The notes beneath the pieces were generated by a model that was not told the DNA's origin, did no database searches, and saw only the letters and a program-made list of their open reading frames with translations. Of a DNA stretch of 64,000 nt, positions 23,195-36,639 are shown one piece after another. The position numbers and the translations under genes were made by a program. Source of the DNA: Marisa cornuarietis (Eukaryota > Mollusca > Gastropoda > Architaenioglossa > Ampullariidae); the NCBI GenBank assembly GCA_004794655.1, contig SMMW01000087.1, positions 3,287,501-3,351,500 on the forward strand. Reading direction: 5' to 3'. How positions within the stretch are numbered: position 1 is the first letter of the stretch; each line of letters starts with the position of its first letter.

Positions 23195-25700
23195 GGAGAC
23201 AGAAACCAACTTCAACACTAAACACAGAACACCAAACTCTAGGAGACTGTCCACGACTTACAGCAAACGAAGATTTTTGGAGGCCACCCGACTAACAATC
23301 TGTCGATCACTAAGAGTGCAGTTGATCTGCGATATCACCGACTACTTTATTTTTCCTTATTCTTCGTTCTTTGTACCATTCTGCTTCCTTCCTTCCTTCC
23401 TTCCTTCCTTACATCGCTGATTGTTTCCTAACTGCCGCCATTAAGTGTCCTCTTCATTCAAGAGTACACTGGTTGATTGATCAGCCTGCAGCTCCTCCGC
23501 CGCTGCTCATCCCTCAGTCTTCAGAGCTCCCTCCGCACGCGACGAGTAGTTTCAAGAAACTTTGATTAATTTTAGGTTGTTTGTTTTTGTTTTTTTGTTC
23601 ACTCTCCCCCCCCACTACCACCACCTCCAAACCTTTCATTTCCTCCCACTTTTCGAGCGTTCTGTCGCTTTCAGCAAAGCGTTGACCCGTGTTTTACTGA
23701 CCAGCAGAGCGGTAACCCGAGTTTTACTAAGTGCAACGGCAGCCGGCGCAGAATAAGGAAGATGTAACAACCCAAGATCACACACAGCTCTCCTGCCGTC
23801 GAGTTTATGAAAACACTGAGTTCAATAACGATTGGACGATCTCGTATCTGAAGAACTGCAGGCTATAACCTTCTAATGCTTCGTATCTGAAAGGTGACGA
23901 ATGCACTTAGCCTGGGAGCGGATCGATGTCGAACTCCAAGAACCCCAACAACAATAATAGTTGTGGACGTGTTAATGATAGGGCGGAACGCGCCTCTTTC
24001 TCTCGTCAGAGCTCGGGACCCTTCAGCGCAGTCTTCCTTCCTTTCTTATTTTCAGTGAGGATAGTGGTGGTCGAGGGGTCACTTATCTTCTCATTCAGTT
24101 TGAGTATGTTACTAATACTTTTATGATAACGGTAGGTTGTTGACGAAGTTGTTCAGGCGATATTCTATTGTATACAGGGTTGAAAGCGTTTTTTTTTATG
24201 TTCCTCCTAAAGGATGAGATCCAAGGAGCTTAAAGTTAAAGTAAATTTTTCGCTAAAGGATAAGAACGGAGTCAGCAGACTTGGTCCTCGGCAGACCAGT
24301 CAGTCTGGAGGACTCCGTGCACCTCGGGTAGTTGATGTGCAGATGGCACGCAAGTCTGACATAAAACAGCTCACAAGGGACAGCTCATCTTCGTCACCAC
24401 TCACCCAGGCTCCTGGGAGAAAGTCTGTGACAACCCTGAACAACGTCCATACCTGGACTGATCAGCTGTTGTCTTGGCAACACATTTGTTGTTTCCCAAC
24501 TTATCTGCCCGTGGGGCCGATATCAAAACGCTAAGTCTGCCTCACGTCTTGAGTCACGTGACAGAGGGGCCATCCAGCTGCCTTACGCGTGAGGTCCCTG
24601 TGGGGGTGTCCTCTTTGCGTTGGCCAGATCGCGACTAAAACGCATGACGTGTTTAGAGTACAATACTTGTATCTGCTGCGCAGGACACGATGGAATGCGC
24701 TAAAATTAGCCTGATTGCCACAACACAAAAAAATGCTTCATGCGAGCAGCCCAGTCAATGCGAAAGTATTGTTCTCAAGAATATCGAACATCGAGAATAT
24801 AAACTTTGACAGAAAAATTGATTCCCTGCATGAGAGCCTCGACCAAGTAAATTGTCTGTTTTAAAAATGCAGCCACTCAATGCTTAGAGAGAGGGGCACA
24901 TCTATGAGCGGAGAGATTTTTATCGGAGGATAAAAAAAAAAAAACAGTCCTATAAAACGTTTTGTTTGCGAAAATTCTGAGGATCGATGCGAGGGTTCAA
25001 ATTGCTCTTCCTTGCTGCATCCGCTTTAACAATGATTATTGCTCTGATGTGCACAAAGGCGGCACGCGCATATTGCTGCACGCGTCTTGTTTCTGGGCGA
25101 TAAGTTCTGGGCACCATCAGAAGAACCGTACATCAAGGCTGCTCGACATGCAAATCTCAGCGATTCTCATTTTGTTATCGGTTGTTGGCATGCATATTGC
25201 AGCTGAGAAACATCGAGTCGCAACATAAGGAAGGTTGCTAATGGCAACACAATGGTCACACAATCGTCGCCATCTACTTTGTGGGTCTTCTCACCACTGC
25301 TGTGCTCGTCGGTATTTTGCTCAGTCGATAATCACTGTCCTGTTGCTACGGAGATTCCATCGCTGTCGGTATTCGATCGGCACGAGCTTTTTGTTGTCTT
25401 GATGTTTGCTGCTCAGATGTCACAGTTCACGTATTCTCAGCTCTACCCGCTTTGAGGTACCCGCTTCGTGCATGTGAGCGCAGTTTGTGTGTCGCGAGTG
25501 TAAATATGGGGTGGATTGGGGTACAGTCGTTTGTGTTGTGAGTCCAAAATTGAGCTTGCCGCTGGGTGAAAGTTTCCTGGAGTTTTTGAAAAGAACACTT
25601 GTTTTTCCTGCCTTCACCAATTTTCACCACAAATGCAGGCAACCAAACAAGCAAACAGTTGTAAATGCAGGCAATCACACAAGCAAACAGTTGTAAATGG
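23195..25700. other. Stretch without a confident gene
   Basis: CCTT microsatellite at 23388-23410. A 106-codon ATG-started frame at 24214-24534 has no recognised motif. A short frame at about 25149-25227 begins with a signal-like hydrophobic run (MQISAILILLSVVG) but stops after 26 codons. None is supported enough to call. Confidence 0.35.
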
Positions 25701-25710
25701 ATTGCTTCAC

Positions 25711-25716
25711 TTTAAT
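25711..25716 (-). other. Candidate TRMT11 poly-A signal (ATTAAA)
   Basis: ATTAAA on the minus strand about 270 bases downstream of the TRMT11 stop codon. Spacing is plausible for a short 3' UTR, but the hexamer alone is weak evidence. Confidence 0.3.
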
Positions 25717-25854
25717 TGAAACACTTTGCGTTTTTGTTGTTTCTTTCTTAAAGTTACCAGGTTGTACCCAGTCCAGAGTTTGCATTTAACTCATCACCCT
25801 CTGCACCACTCTCTCATGGACACACATGTGCTCTCATACTCTCACTCATAAGCT

Positions 25855-25986
25855 CACACAAACTCTCATAATCTCTCACACACACCTTCTCTCTAACAGA
25901 CACGCACACACATTCTACTTCCCCACTCTCTCTCTCTCTCTCACACACTCTCTCTCTCTAATCCCTCTCATATTATCTCTCTCTAA
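25855..25986. repeat. CT/CA-rich microsatellite tract directly after TRMT11 stop
   Basis: On the minus strand this reads as GA- and GT-rich sequence starting within a few bases of the stop codon, so it would be the first part of the TRMT11 3' UTR. Confidence 0.8.
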
Positions 25987-28900
25987 TCATGAATGGTGTA
26001 AAGCTTGCTGTTCCTTCAGTATTGTTCTGTTTGGTCGGAAGTAGCGCTGGCGGAATGACATGTCTTCGTAATGATCTACATCCACTGTGGCGGCAGACTG
26101 TGCCAAGTGTTCCTGCAGACATCAAATGAACTGACACAGGATGTGACAACACAGGATCTCACACAAGCCTCTCTTTGTCAGCTAAGGTCTTCTTTTTTCA
26201 AGAAGACTCCTTTAAGTGACTAGCCTAGTAAGAGCTGTCAAGCAGTACTCATCCAATGTAACAGAAAACTTTGCTACTCCTTAGGTAAAGCTACACAGAA
26301 ACTATTTACTATCTTATGTAAAAACCATCATGTTGTCAAAGTTACTGATACACAGATGTATTTTCTCAATTAACACATTATAGATTTTAAATCTTAAGAG
26401 TAATGTAAAAGAAGCTTCTACTTCTCTCTGCACACAAATAATATACATATACTGTGCTGCAGTAACTCTGCTTAAAGACTGCAGAAAAGTTCATGTTTTC
26501 AGTGAAAAGTATTGTATGTAGCTGAAAATCGTGATGAGACTACATGCATGAGACAATGTGACATGCAGTACCTCATACTCCATGATCTTCTCCATAGTAA
26601 TGAGTCGTCGTGAGATTGTGGTATTGAGAGGCTGTTCACAGTTGGCAATTATCTTCAGACAGGGATGCTGTGGAATGTTGCCATCTAAGTACCTTTGCCA
26701 ACAAAAATCACCATGCATGTGCATGTCACACCAAGATGTCAGTGAGGACGTACATTTTCACACACACCTCTCTCCCTCACCCCATGTCTCTAGCTCCTTC
26801 ACTAGACAAAGAGAGTCTGCAGAATCATTTAGTTGCTGACTTGCCATAAATCTCCACAAACCTCCCTTTAATCAGAGTAAGGTGAACATTATGTTTACTA
26901 ACAGAATTAAAACAATTTCCAGGTCACTGGCTAGCTGCCTGCGGTGCAGTCATCATAAAACCTATCTTTACACAAACACTCACATAAACCTAACACACAA
27001 CTGCTCACATAAACCTGTCTAACACACAACTGCTCACATAAATCTGTTTAGCACTACACAAATGCTCACATATGCCTTTCACAATGGCCCTAGTGTGAAC
27101 TGAGAAGTTTGACCTCTACAGATTAAGCCTGATTTTCTCACCAGTTTTTTTTTATATTTTTGTTACCAACAGCTTTTCTATTACAATGGACCTCAGAATA
27201 ATAAGAATACTTGGTATCGTAATTACAAAAACATGAGAGTGTATCAATAAACACGGTAAAAAATGTGGACACCATGTTCATTGTCTGACAAATTCCACAC
27301 TTACTCTGGTCTAAACACTGGAAGCCAGTACACCAGTCGACCATTCAGCCTCAAATACCGTGCAGCAAAGTTCAGCAAATCTCTGAAGATGTCAGATAAA
27401 TGGTAGCGAATTCGCTGTGGATGATGATTTTTCAAACTGCAGGAAAGAAATCTAACAATATGATTTCATCACATAAGTCCTTCAGAAAAATTTTGGATTT
27501 AACACTGCAAAATTTAGAGCATTGTTCATTGCCATATTGTTAGTATTCCATTTAAAATGTGGATTTTAACATTCTAGAATTTATAGCACTGTTCATCGCT
27601 ATGCTGTTACTATTCCATTTAAAAATCCAAGAAGGCAAACACCAAGGGGGGTGGGGGGGTGGGGAGCCAAAATTAAAGGGAAATAATCTTATTTGTGGGA
27701 ACCCAGTAATAATAGTAATAAATGTTTTTTTTATAGAGCCCCTTACTCCACCAACAAAGGTGAGCTCAAGGTGCTCACATATATGAAGTTGCACAGGTAC
27801 ACACTTATCAGTAGGCATCAAATGTGTCTTAGAAATTCATTCACCATCATTCAAATCATCAAAAAACAAAGCTACTCAGTCTCTCTCTCGCGCACACACA
27901 CACACAAGGTGATGGAAACCAAATATCTAGAGAAAAACACCAAAGGTCAAGCCTGTAAACAGGTGTCACATTCAGAGAGAAGTATGTCAGAGCCAAGATA
28001 CAAACCCACAACACCCGATCTCACTGTCATGGTGACAGGCGCTTTAGCCACTGCGCCACCACCTCAGGTACTCTGTCCTGCCAGAATTATCTTCTTACAT
28101 TTGAGAACGCTTGGTTCTCTTATACATTATAAACAATTTGTTTTTATATCAAGATAGTTTCTGACAGCCACCCTTAACGGTAATTTGTCTGACCTTGACA
28201 TCAACAAAATATTCCAATTACTCCAATCAGAATCACAAACAAGGAGAAAAGAAAGAAAAAAGTCAAAAACCTTTCATTCACATCTAGAAAATTTTAAACA
28301 TTATACAACTTCTTGTGCTTTAAACAACTATATTAGTATCAGTTGCATTGTGTTTTTAACAGCTGTAACAGGTAATAAAAAAAATTGATGCATGCTGGAA
28401 AACAAAAATGATAAAAAGAATAAGTATTTCTTACCAACTCTCAGGAATTGGAGCCGGAGGCTCTTCTGAACCAATCTTTCTTGTCTGTTCACGAATTCCA
28501 TACGGAGCTGTAGAATTCAAACAAATGCTTCACTCTTTGGAAACTGAACCATTCATGTAAAATCAAAACATTGTTACATTTCAGATTTTTTCTTATGTTT
28601 ATAAATGTGCGTCTACACCTAATACTATGTTTATCAATTAATGAAGCATCATTGTGTCCAGTAGTTCTGTTCCTATCTTTCAGATCTCTTTAACATACAT
28701 CTCTCTATTTTCTGCTAAGAAAAGTACCATATTCAGTGCACACTTTTAAGTCTATATAAACATTAAGCTCATTAAGAAAAGCAATTAAGACATCAATCTC
28801 ACGATCTGTGATGATGGCATCAAACAGTGGCTGTTGTCTCCAAATTGCTGGCCGAGATGCATCAGCAACCAGGACATCGAGATACCTGGACTCAAGCCCA

Positions 28901-31900
28901 TACTGCCGCAGGTTTGCTTGAACACTTTCATCTTTCTGTCGCTGTGTCTGATTATGACGACTAGGACGAGCTACAAGTTGGACAGAATAAGCTTAGGTCT
29001 GGTCAAAATGCCAGAAGAAACATACTATTTAGATTATCTGTATAATGTCCATTCCATTTACAAAAAATTTTTAACTACATACCTGTTTTGATTATGTAAT
29101 TCTTTCTTGCCTTTTAGCAATACTTTGTATAACTTTTGTGTTGTTCAAATGAAAAACAATGAATAATAAAAGAATCTTTCAAGAAAATCTTGCTGTGTTT
29201 AGATGATTGCAAAGTGCAAGAGAGGCAATCTGTGGCCTGTGTCAAAATGACACTATGCATGGAGTGCTATGCTCATCATCCCAACCTTTTGCATGAAGTA
29301 GCTGGAAATCAATCTCTGTACCCATAACATAGGCTCCATAGTGGGCGCAGGCTACCAAAAGACTCCCAGTGCCCACAAATGGGTCAAGGACAAGATCATT
29401 CTTTTTCACACAACCCATGTTGGCCATGATAAGCGACAACTCAGCATCCATGCTAGTGTTGCCTGCAAAATTCAGTAAAGTTTATTGGTGCTGTGACTCA
29501 AAAGCTCAAGCAAAAATTTCACATAAAGCATAACTCTTTTTTATAAAAACAACGGCTAACAAATGCCCTCAAAAAATAATTATCAATCACAAAATTATTG
29601 AAAATTATCTTGGGCATCTGTCTAGAACACAAGACAAATTATCTCTTTGTTTGGAAGATGAACAGTCAATTTTCTTACATGCATTGTATACTAGTGAATT
29701 CCTATACAGGAAACACACTATGAAATTATTAGAAGAGAAATATATTTAACAATAAAAATCATATTTAACATAATGAATTTACAATCTACTATTATACTGT
29801 TGAATGTTCTATGTATAAAAAGAACACACCAAAATATAGTGACAGTTGAGAAAAATTGCTTTAAACATTTTAAACATGAAGAAACAATGTGTTACACCAT
29901 CAACTTACCAATAAAATGTCGATTTTGTAAATGAAATTGTCTTATTCTGTCTCTCTGTCCATCAGCAACCTGTAGTCATTTAAAGGTGTTGAAAATACTT
30001 TTATTTACTAGAGGTATGCCAAGACAAGTTCTATCACCACTGTAAGGTCACAAATAGTATCAAATCTGTTAGTGAGGTTCAAAAGCATTTCCTATCTGGC
30101 TACATAAACAGAGCCAGGCATCGAGAGACAGAGGTAGCTATATATATTTAACCTATAATTTATTAAAATGACCAGTGACAAGTGTCCATGGGACACAGTC
30201 AGCAGGATAAGTGTTTGAACAATGATTTCCATGATATTTCAGGTATGTCTGGGGATTGTGCATTTTAGCTGGCCTCTTAGTGTTGGTAGTCTTTTAGATC
30301 TTACAATCAACTTTAACTGTGGAAGCCTTTACATGATTTTATGTTTGACAATTCCCTATAAAAGCTAAACTTGCAAAGTTTGAAATACAAAATATTCAAA
30401 ATTGTGTTTAAATTAAAGTCACAAAGAGTGACTTAATGACTTACCCACCGCCCAAAGTACAGGAAGAGTGGCTGCTCCGGTGGTGGTGTCCCCTCATGTC
30501 CATAGTACTCCAATAGATGAAAACTATGATCTGGTTTCTTAAGATCAACTCGGCCACTGAACTTCAAACAGGTTCCAAGCAGTGTCTGATTAAAAAAAAT
30601 TGTGAAAAAAATACTAGAAAAATCGAATACTAACAACAGTCCGAAGTGTATCAATAAAGTTTCATTAAGATTTTCCCTCCTGCTCAGTGGGTGTCTAGAG
30701 TATATGAAAAGAGTAAGCCATTCTTCTTTTCACCTATAAATAGGACTAAAGCCAGGTATGCAGAGAAAAGAAAAAAAACATCAGCTACATGAAGAAATAT
30801 GTAACAGGTTTGGGGGAGATTACAGGTTGTCCTGTTATAAAGAAGTATACTACTTGTCATGCTCTCAATTCTAAGGTATATATCCTCCTGTCCAACCTTA
30901 CTGAATGGAAGAAAGCTCAGTGCTGACTAATGTGTGAATTTAGTGGAACTAGAGCATTATGACAGAAAATGCTCTACATGGCTTTATTAATTCTATCATG
31001 TATGGAAACTCCAGCATCATCTATTGTCTGACTGCAAACATCTCATATTTCTTGATGTTATACCTGCTGATATTATACCTCAGTGATGTCATACCTCAAT
31101 TCTCTCCACTTTTGTTGACTGGGGAAGCTTTTTGTTAAACCCATCAACCTGCAGTCTGAAGGAAGCACTAGAAGGCAAGCTCTGCAAAAAGTACAAACAA
31201 AAACAAACTGAAATAAACTACTGTTTTTGGGAGCTGGATTACAGCAGCACATAATGCAAGTAATGCAAAATAAGTCCATCACTATAAGTATTATTAATAC
31301 CACCATAGTGCATCCTTGACAGACAAGTAAACCCCAAGAAAAAATTATTTCATAGTTTATTCTTGAGTGTTACTGATGACACCTCCATCTTGAGTGTCAT
31401 TGGGAACAGTATCTTTATCTGTTATTCATAACAGCTCCATCCTTGACTATTATTGGCAACAGCTCCATCTTTGACTTTTACTGGCAACAGCTCCATCCTT
31501 GACTGTTATTGGCAGCAGCTCCATCCTTGATTCTTAATGACAACAGCTTCATCTTTGACTGTTACTGGGGACAGCATCTTGAGCAGTGGCGTAGGAAGAT
31601 GCTCGGCGTTGGGGAGGCAAGCTCCATGCTGACAATGAATAACGTTCACATTCTTGCCTCCCAGCATCTTTTTTGGGGGGCCCCCCTTACCCCCCCACCC
31701 CCGGTTCCTACGCCACTGTTGAGTATTTATTTTTGACAACTGCTCCATCCTTAACTGTGTTATTGGTGACAGCACCATCTAGCATAGAAGGGAGGGAGAG
31801 CGAGAAAGCTAGCATTTTATTTGTGGAGGAAGCATGCTGGGTTCTTGACTGCCTTCCAACCATGAGTGAAACTTAAGGAAGATTGTCACATAGACAAACA

Positions 31901-34900
31901 TGGCTGCCATAGCTGTCAAATTTCTAGTCAAGTGTGAAATAGAAACAGGATTCTGAGACCATTTCTAAAGTGAAAATTATTTCACGTGTCTTGTTTGATT
32001 AAATTCTTTGGTTTGGTTAAGTACTGTTTTAGGTAGGATGATTTATTAAGTCTTGTACAAAACAAGGCATTGTACTCACAGCAGGTATAGAAGCCTGCTA
32101 AAGGTAACCCCATTCCCAACACGGTTCTGTCTGATTTTGGGGGGAGACTGCAATTATCACATAATTACAACAAATTACTTAATATTTGCTCAGTTAATAT
32201 TATGAGAATAATTAAAATAATAACTGAATAATTAAAAAAATACCAATGCATCAGTGTGAAAACAGATGCAGCTCCACCTTAGAACATGAGCTGAAAAAAA
32301 ATTAGTAGATTTTCTTAATTTCTTTGGACTAAATATAGAAATCAGCGTATAAATATTTAAAATGTAGTATATCAATAGTTAATTTGCTTTGGTTACACTT
32401 GGAGACCAGCTCTTGAGGTGAAACTGCCAGTCATCTACAGAGCATCCACAGGTCTGTGCAACTTGATGTTGATGGGCACTGGCAGTCCTCTACAGAGAAT
32501 CCACAAGTCTCTACAACTTGATGTCGAGGGGCACTGGTAGTCATCTGCAGAGTATCCATGGGTCTGTACAGCTTGATGTTGAGGGGCAATGGGAGCACCC
32601 AGACCTTTGCCCTCAGTTCCTTTAAGATATGGTCTATGGTTTGTTCTGCATCCCCACACAAGCACACTAGGGATGACAGCATATGTAGCTTTCCATAAAG
32701 ATGGTGCTTTAGTCTGCTGAAGACAGTTCTCAAGGGCTATGTTGAAGGCAGCCGATGCCGAGGCAACCAGAAGAAAGGCACATGACCAGCCCCGCTAGAA
32801 TGAGCTCACCTAAGCTGTGTTTAAACGTTTTACGCCTACTAATGGTACCTCTGGCACCACTTAAAGGCTGTGAAGAAGATACTAGGTGGTATTTACTGAA
32901 TGATAGTAGCACCATGGAAGCTACTATTTTGAAATAATTCTGTCTAGCATGTGCTGTACAGTGTCATTTGCCATCTGCTTCACTAGCAAGATACCTACTA
33001 GCTTTTCTCAAGTCTTTATGATATACATAAGCAACTCAAAACAAGAAAACAAGAAGCTAATTTGCTGAAAAATCATATGGCGCACCAGCACAAGGCTTTT
33101 TGTCCAATACATCATGAAAGCTTGTTGTTACCACCTACAGCATGGCTAAGCACAAGCCAAACAAATATCCTGGTTATTGCTTACAAATTAAATAGGAGTA
33201 TACAAGAACTCTGCAATTATCAGATTATTAATATTTATATATATATTAAAACAGTAGTAGGTAGAACATGATAAATCAACATAAACATATATAAAAAGGA
33301 TCAACAGATATTTAAATAGAAGTATAACAATTTATAAGATCATTTAAACTGCCTTTAAAGAGCACACAGACTATAAACAAACAAATGTACTAACCTCCTT
33401 GGTATTAACTCCAAGCATTACTCAGGATCAAGTAAAAATGATTAACCATGACTGGCACTTGGTCTTAACAGTGCTACTGGGGTAAAATCAGGTTCGCCCA
33501 AGTGAAACTGAACTTTGTTTTATATAAAACTCTAAGCCCAAATAACATTTACATCAACGCCAAGGAAGTTAAAACTACAGGTCCTTGATGCCGAATGATT
33601 TATAGTCAGCTGAAATGAAGTGCTCAAGAAAAAATGTAAACAAAGAACGTGGCTGACAATATGTTGGGTTAAAGGTACATTCTGAATTTCACTATCTAGA
33701 CATCACTTTATTATAAATTAAGTCCACTACTGCAATTATCTTTGCTCAAAATCTTATTTTGAACACAATGTTTACACTTACTCTCTGAGTTTCAGGAAGT
33801 TTCTGAAGGTTCTCACATAATTCTGCCATGTTGTGACCCTTTGCCAGCAATTCAAATAAAGATCTAGCAACAGAATAATAACAACTAAGGGAATTAGTGA
33901 TAACTATATCCCACTGCTTACCAAACCTACTAGCATCTAAACTAAGGCTATATATATTTATATAAATCAGCACCTCCATTCTACCATACATACTCTTATG
34001 CAAATTTCTCAGCTGAGAAATCTATTCCCATTCATCTTCCTTTGTAACATGACTTTCAGTAACAAAACTGTTTGCTATTTCTGTAATGTGTTAATAAGAA
34101 TGCCCACCTGTCTCGCCTCCTTCAAAACCCATTGTGTGACCTTGGTACAACCTAAACATTTTTCCCTCAATACCAGCTGTGTGGCTTTCCTAACCATGTT
34201 TGTAATCCCCACATGCATCGCCAGTCTTTGTACCCTGAAGGTGTGATTACCAATAATGTGCAATCATCTGTACCTGGCAGCAGCACCCTCCAAAGTATGC
34301 TAAAGTTCTAAACTGCCTACTCAAAAATTTGTAATAGCTCAGACCAATGCTATTTTGTGTTTTTCATAAGAAACAAAGCTAAATATACTACAAAGCTTTT
34401 CTGTCAGCTGTCAAGAGGGTCATCTGATCTCAGAAAAGAGGAGAGAGGTGTTGTACCATGAGGTACTGTCTACCATGGTGGTTACACTGCTTCACTTTTC
34501 CCTCTTTAGGATGAGGGGCTAGAGGTGAAAAAACATGTTTGCTTATCCTATCAACCTCATAAATAAAGGTCTGTCATTATCAGTCCTGCTTTCAGTGTAG
34601 TCATGTTGTGTAGTCATCAGATTTTCATTTCTTTATTTATTATAACTGTTTCCACTGTGCTGTGCTTCAAGGCAGATGCATATTTCAAATCAATTATTAT
34701 ATTTATGCCTGCAAATTTCCACATGCATTTATCCACATGCATTTTTTCTAAAGAAACAACAGTCTACACAGCTTTGCCTCCACAACCATCACCACAGTCT
34801 TTACAAGCCTGCATGCAGGCAGGTCTAATAATGCTGAAAGGACGACATGTTAACAGTGGGTCAGAGTACAAGTCAAATCTTTGTGGAAAGGGGAAAGTAG

Positions 34901-35626
34901 TTTATCTGCTGACTGCATTATATGGCAATGTGCAAGTGATGCTTGAAGATCACAGCTGTATGCTAACTGTACCTTCCTAGAGTTGACCTCTGCATCAAGC
35001 GCTGACCCTCCTCATTTGACTTTAATCTCAGCTCAAGGAAAGGACACTGGCAAATAAAGGCAAAATGTACACAAAAATTATTAAGTCTGTATCAACAATT
35101 AAGTACAACAAATTTTCTCATCACGCTCACTTATGTATGCACTGACAGGCATATATTCTCTGTCTGTTTCACTCACTCACACACACACACATGTGAGCAT
35201 ATTTACAACACAAGTACTAAACCGACCAAAAATATTATTACTTATATTCTGATTCTGGCTTTGCTAACTTCACTTATTAATTTCTTAAGTCATAACATCA
35301 AACCTCTCTGTCATAGTTTTCATCAATTATCTGCATTTGACAATCGACAGCTGAAGCAATTGACTTTAGTTCCTGGAACATAAAAAGTAAAAAAATTAAT
35401 GTATGTACTCTCAGAATTTAACTGCTCTTTTACTGAGGCAGTCTTTTGTTATGACATACCATTAATTTTTGGCATGGTATTCTTGTGTTCTAAGTCAGTT
35501 TCATCACTTATCACTAACTTCCTGCTTGTCTTGCTACACAAAGAATTCTCTAACATTATTCTGTTGCATGTACTACATCATGATTCAACAATACTAAGCC
35601 TTTCAGATTTAATTGTAAATGCCTCT

Positions 35627-35664
<38 letters not shown>

Positions 35665-36639
35665 GCATCCATGGCTGTATCATCACAAAGAATGTATCCT
35701 CACAACAAAAAGTTTTATTTTCACTTTTGTAACTAAATTTACATACGAGTATGACTATTTGAGTAATACCCATTCTAGGAAATGGGCAAAAGTTCTTATT
35801 GAAATAATGAGCTCTCGTTGTGAAAGAAGATGGTGCTATCACAAGGACTACTTTCTCTCAGTGCTTCCTATGTATCACAAGCAAAAGGCTTAAGATCCTG
35901 AGGTAACATCAGTGGAGGTTTTCAAACTACCTTATAAACATACTGCAAGTTTCATGAACCAACTACTGCAAAAGTACACATCAGTGTATTTCCTAATATT
36001 TATTGTGATCTTAATTATTGCTGTCATGTGTTTATGCATGTAAAGTTCACAGGAAAGCAGTTACTGACAGTGACGCTGGATAAAAAGAAACGACGAATAC
36101 CTGTTTCCATATCTGGCTTATAATAAAATGTCTTTTTCAATTTAGACTGCAAACCTAAATTACTTTTTATTTTTGTAGACTACCAACATAATATCTTTAA
36201 TGCTTTGATTTCTCGTAAAAATAAAAGAAAACATCAGTTTGCTTTGGAAACTGTAGTACAACTACAATTAGTTGAGGCGACAATTATCAAAACTGTTACT
36301 CTAAGATACTTGTTAAGACCTATTGCTCTTTCTCAGAATTTGGTTAACCAGTTAATCAGTATATTTTTAATGGTTTTGTATTTGATCATGTGATGCTGTA
36401 CTGAAAGCAGTTACATGAGTATAAGACGCATAGTAATTAGTGCCAACGAAGCAAAAACTGAGGGGAAAGACACGCGTTCAGCGGACTGCTGTCGCGCAAA
36501 CACTCGTCCGTTGAAATATCCCTTCTAATTTTAAGTTATTCAATCATCACAATAACAAATTTTATTTCCTTACTGCGAGTTTAAAGTTGAAATGATCATT
36601 GGCGAAGTGTATTAGATACCGATTCCATGACTCTGCCAT
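25987..36639 (-). CDS. TRMT11: tRNA (guanine-10-N2) methyltransferase, TRMT11
   Basis: Complete 13-exon gene for a 453-aa S-adenosylmethionine methyltransferase. With partner TRMT112 this family makes N2-methylguanosine at tRNA position 10. Exons in transcript order: 36574-36639, 35304-35372, 34988-35046, 33782-33863, 31095-31181, 30445-30585, 29909-29969, 29286-29462, 28803-28970, 28435-28507, 27305-27436, 26572-26692, 25987-26112. All junctions are GT-AG and keep phase. The first exon reads MAESWNRYLIHFANDHFNFK, matching the family's N-terminus. The THUMP-like region precedes FGRWVADGQR. Motif I is DPFVGTGSLLVA (about residues 215-226). The catalytic motif IV is DPPYGIRE (about 303-310). 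A conserved SRRLITMEK lies near the C-terminus. Length is close to the human protein (about 463 aa). No broken motif was found, so it should be active. The introns carry a SINE, a small MITE and LINE-derived repeats. Confidence 0.97.
26960..27075. repeat. Tandem repeat of about 29 bp in a TRMT11 intron
   Basis: Four diverged copies of 'actgctcacataaacctgt' and 'ctaacacaca'. Confidence 0.6.
27705..28077 (-). mobile_element. tRNA-related SINE (diverged) in a TRMT11 intron
   Basis: On the minus strand the head reads GGTGGCGCAGTGGCTAAAGC (box A-like) and then GGGTTTGTATC (box B-like). A body follows containing TGTGACACCTGTTTACAGG, and the end is tATAAAaaaa with an ATT-rich tail near 27705-27730. 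The body is homologous to the better-preserved copy at 54714. A CA run has expanded inside it (27890-27906). Confidence 0.7.
31362..31790. repeat. 33-bp minisatellite, interrupted by a MITE
   Basis: Roughly seven diverged units of 'ggcaacagctccatccttga' with 'ctgttatt' run from 31362 to 31583, then continue from 31719 to about 31790 after the inserted element. The array lies in the intron between TRMT11 exons 5 and 4. Confidence 0.8.
31584..31718. mobile_element. 135-bp MITE with CAGTGGCGTAGGAA ends
   Basis: Perfect 14-bp terminal inverted repeats (CAGTGGCGTAGGAA and TTCCTACGCCACTG), flanked by a 5-bp direct repeat TTGAG at 31579-31583 and 31719-31723. The interior contains an inverted pair around gatgct and ttgcctcc, so the element folds back on itself. 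Same family as 20979. Confidence 0.8.
32424..32740 (-). pseudogene. LINE C-terminal fragment with internal 63-bp triplication
   Basis: The minus strand reads RLKHHLYGKLH, then CLCGDAEQTIDHILKE, the cysteine-rich C-terminal block found after many invertebrate LINE reverse transcriptases, then LPLPLNIKLYRPMDTLQMTT. The last part is repeated three times as a 63-bp tandem unit (32424-32605), which keeps the frame open. No active element. Confidence 0.7.
35634..35662. repeat. CA microsatellite in a TRMT11 intron
   Basis: About 14 CA units. Confidence 0.95.

Noticed and set aside
24214..24534. 106-codon ATG frame, possible gene
   Set aside because: No domain, no clear promoter or poly-A signal, and no partner exons; kept only as a note.
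25149..25227. Possible signal-peptide exon (MQISAILILLSVVG...)
   Set aside because: No convincing donor follows and the frame stops after 26 codons.
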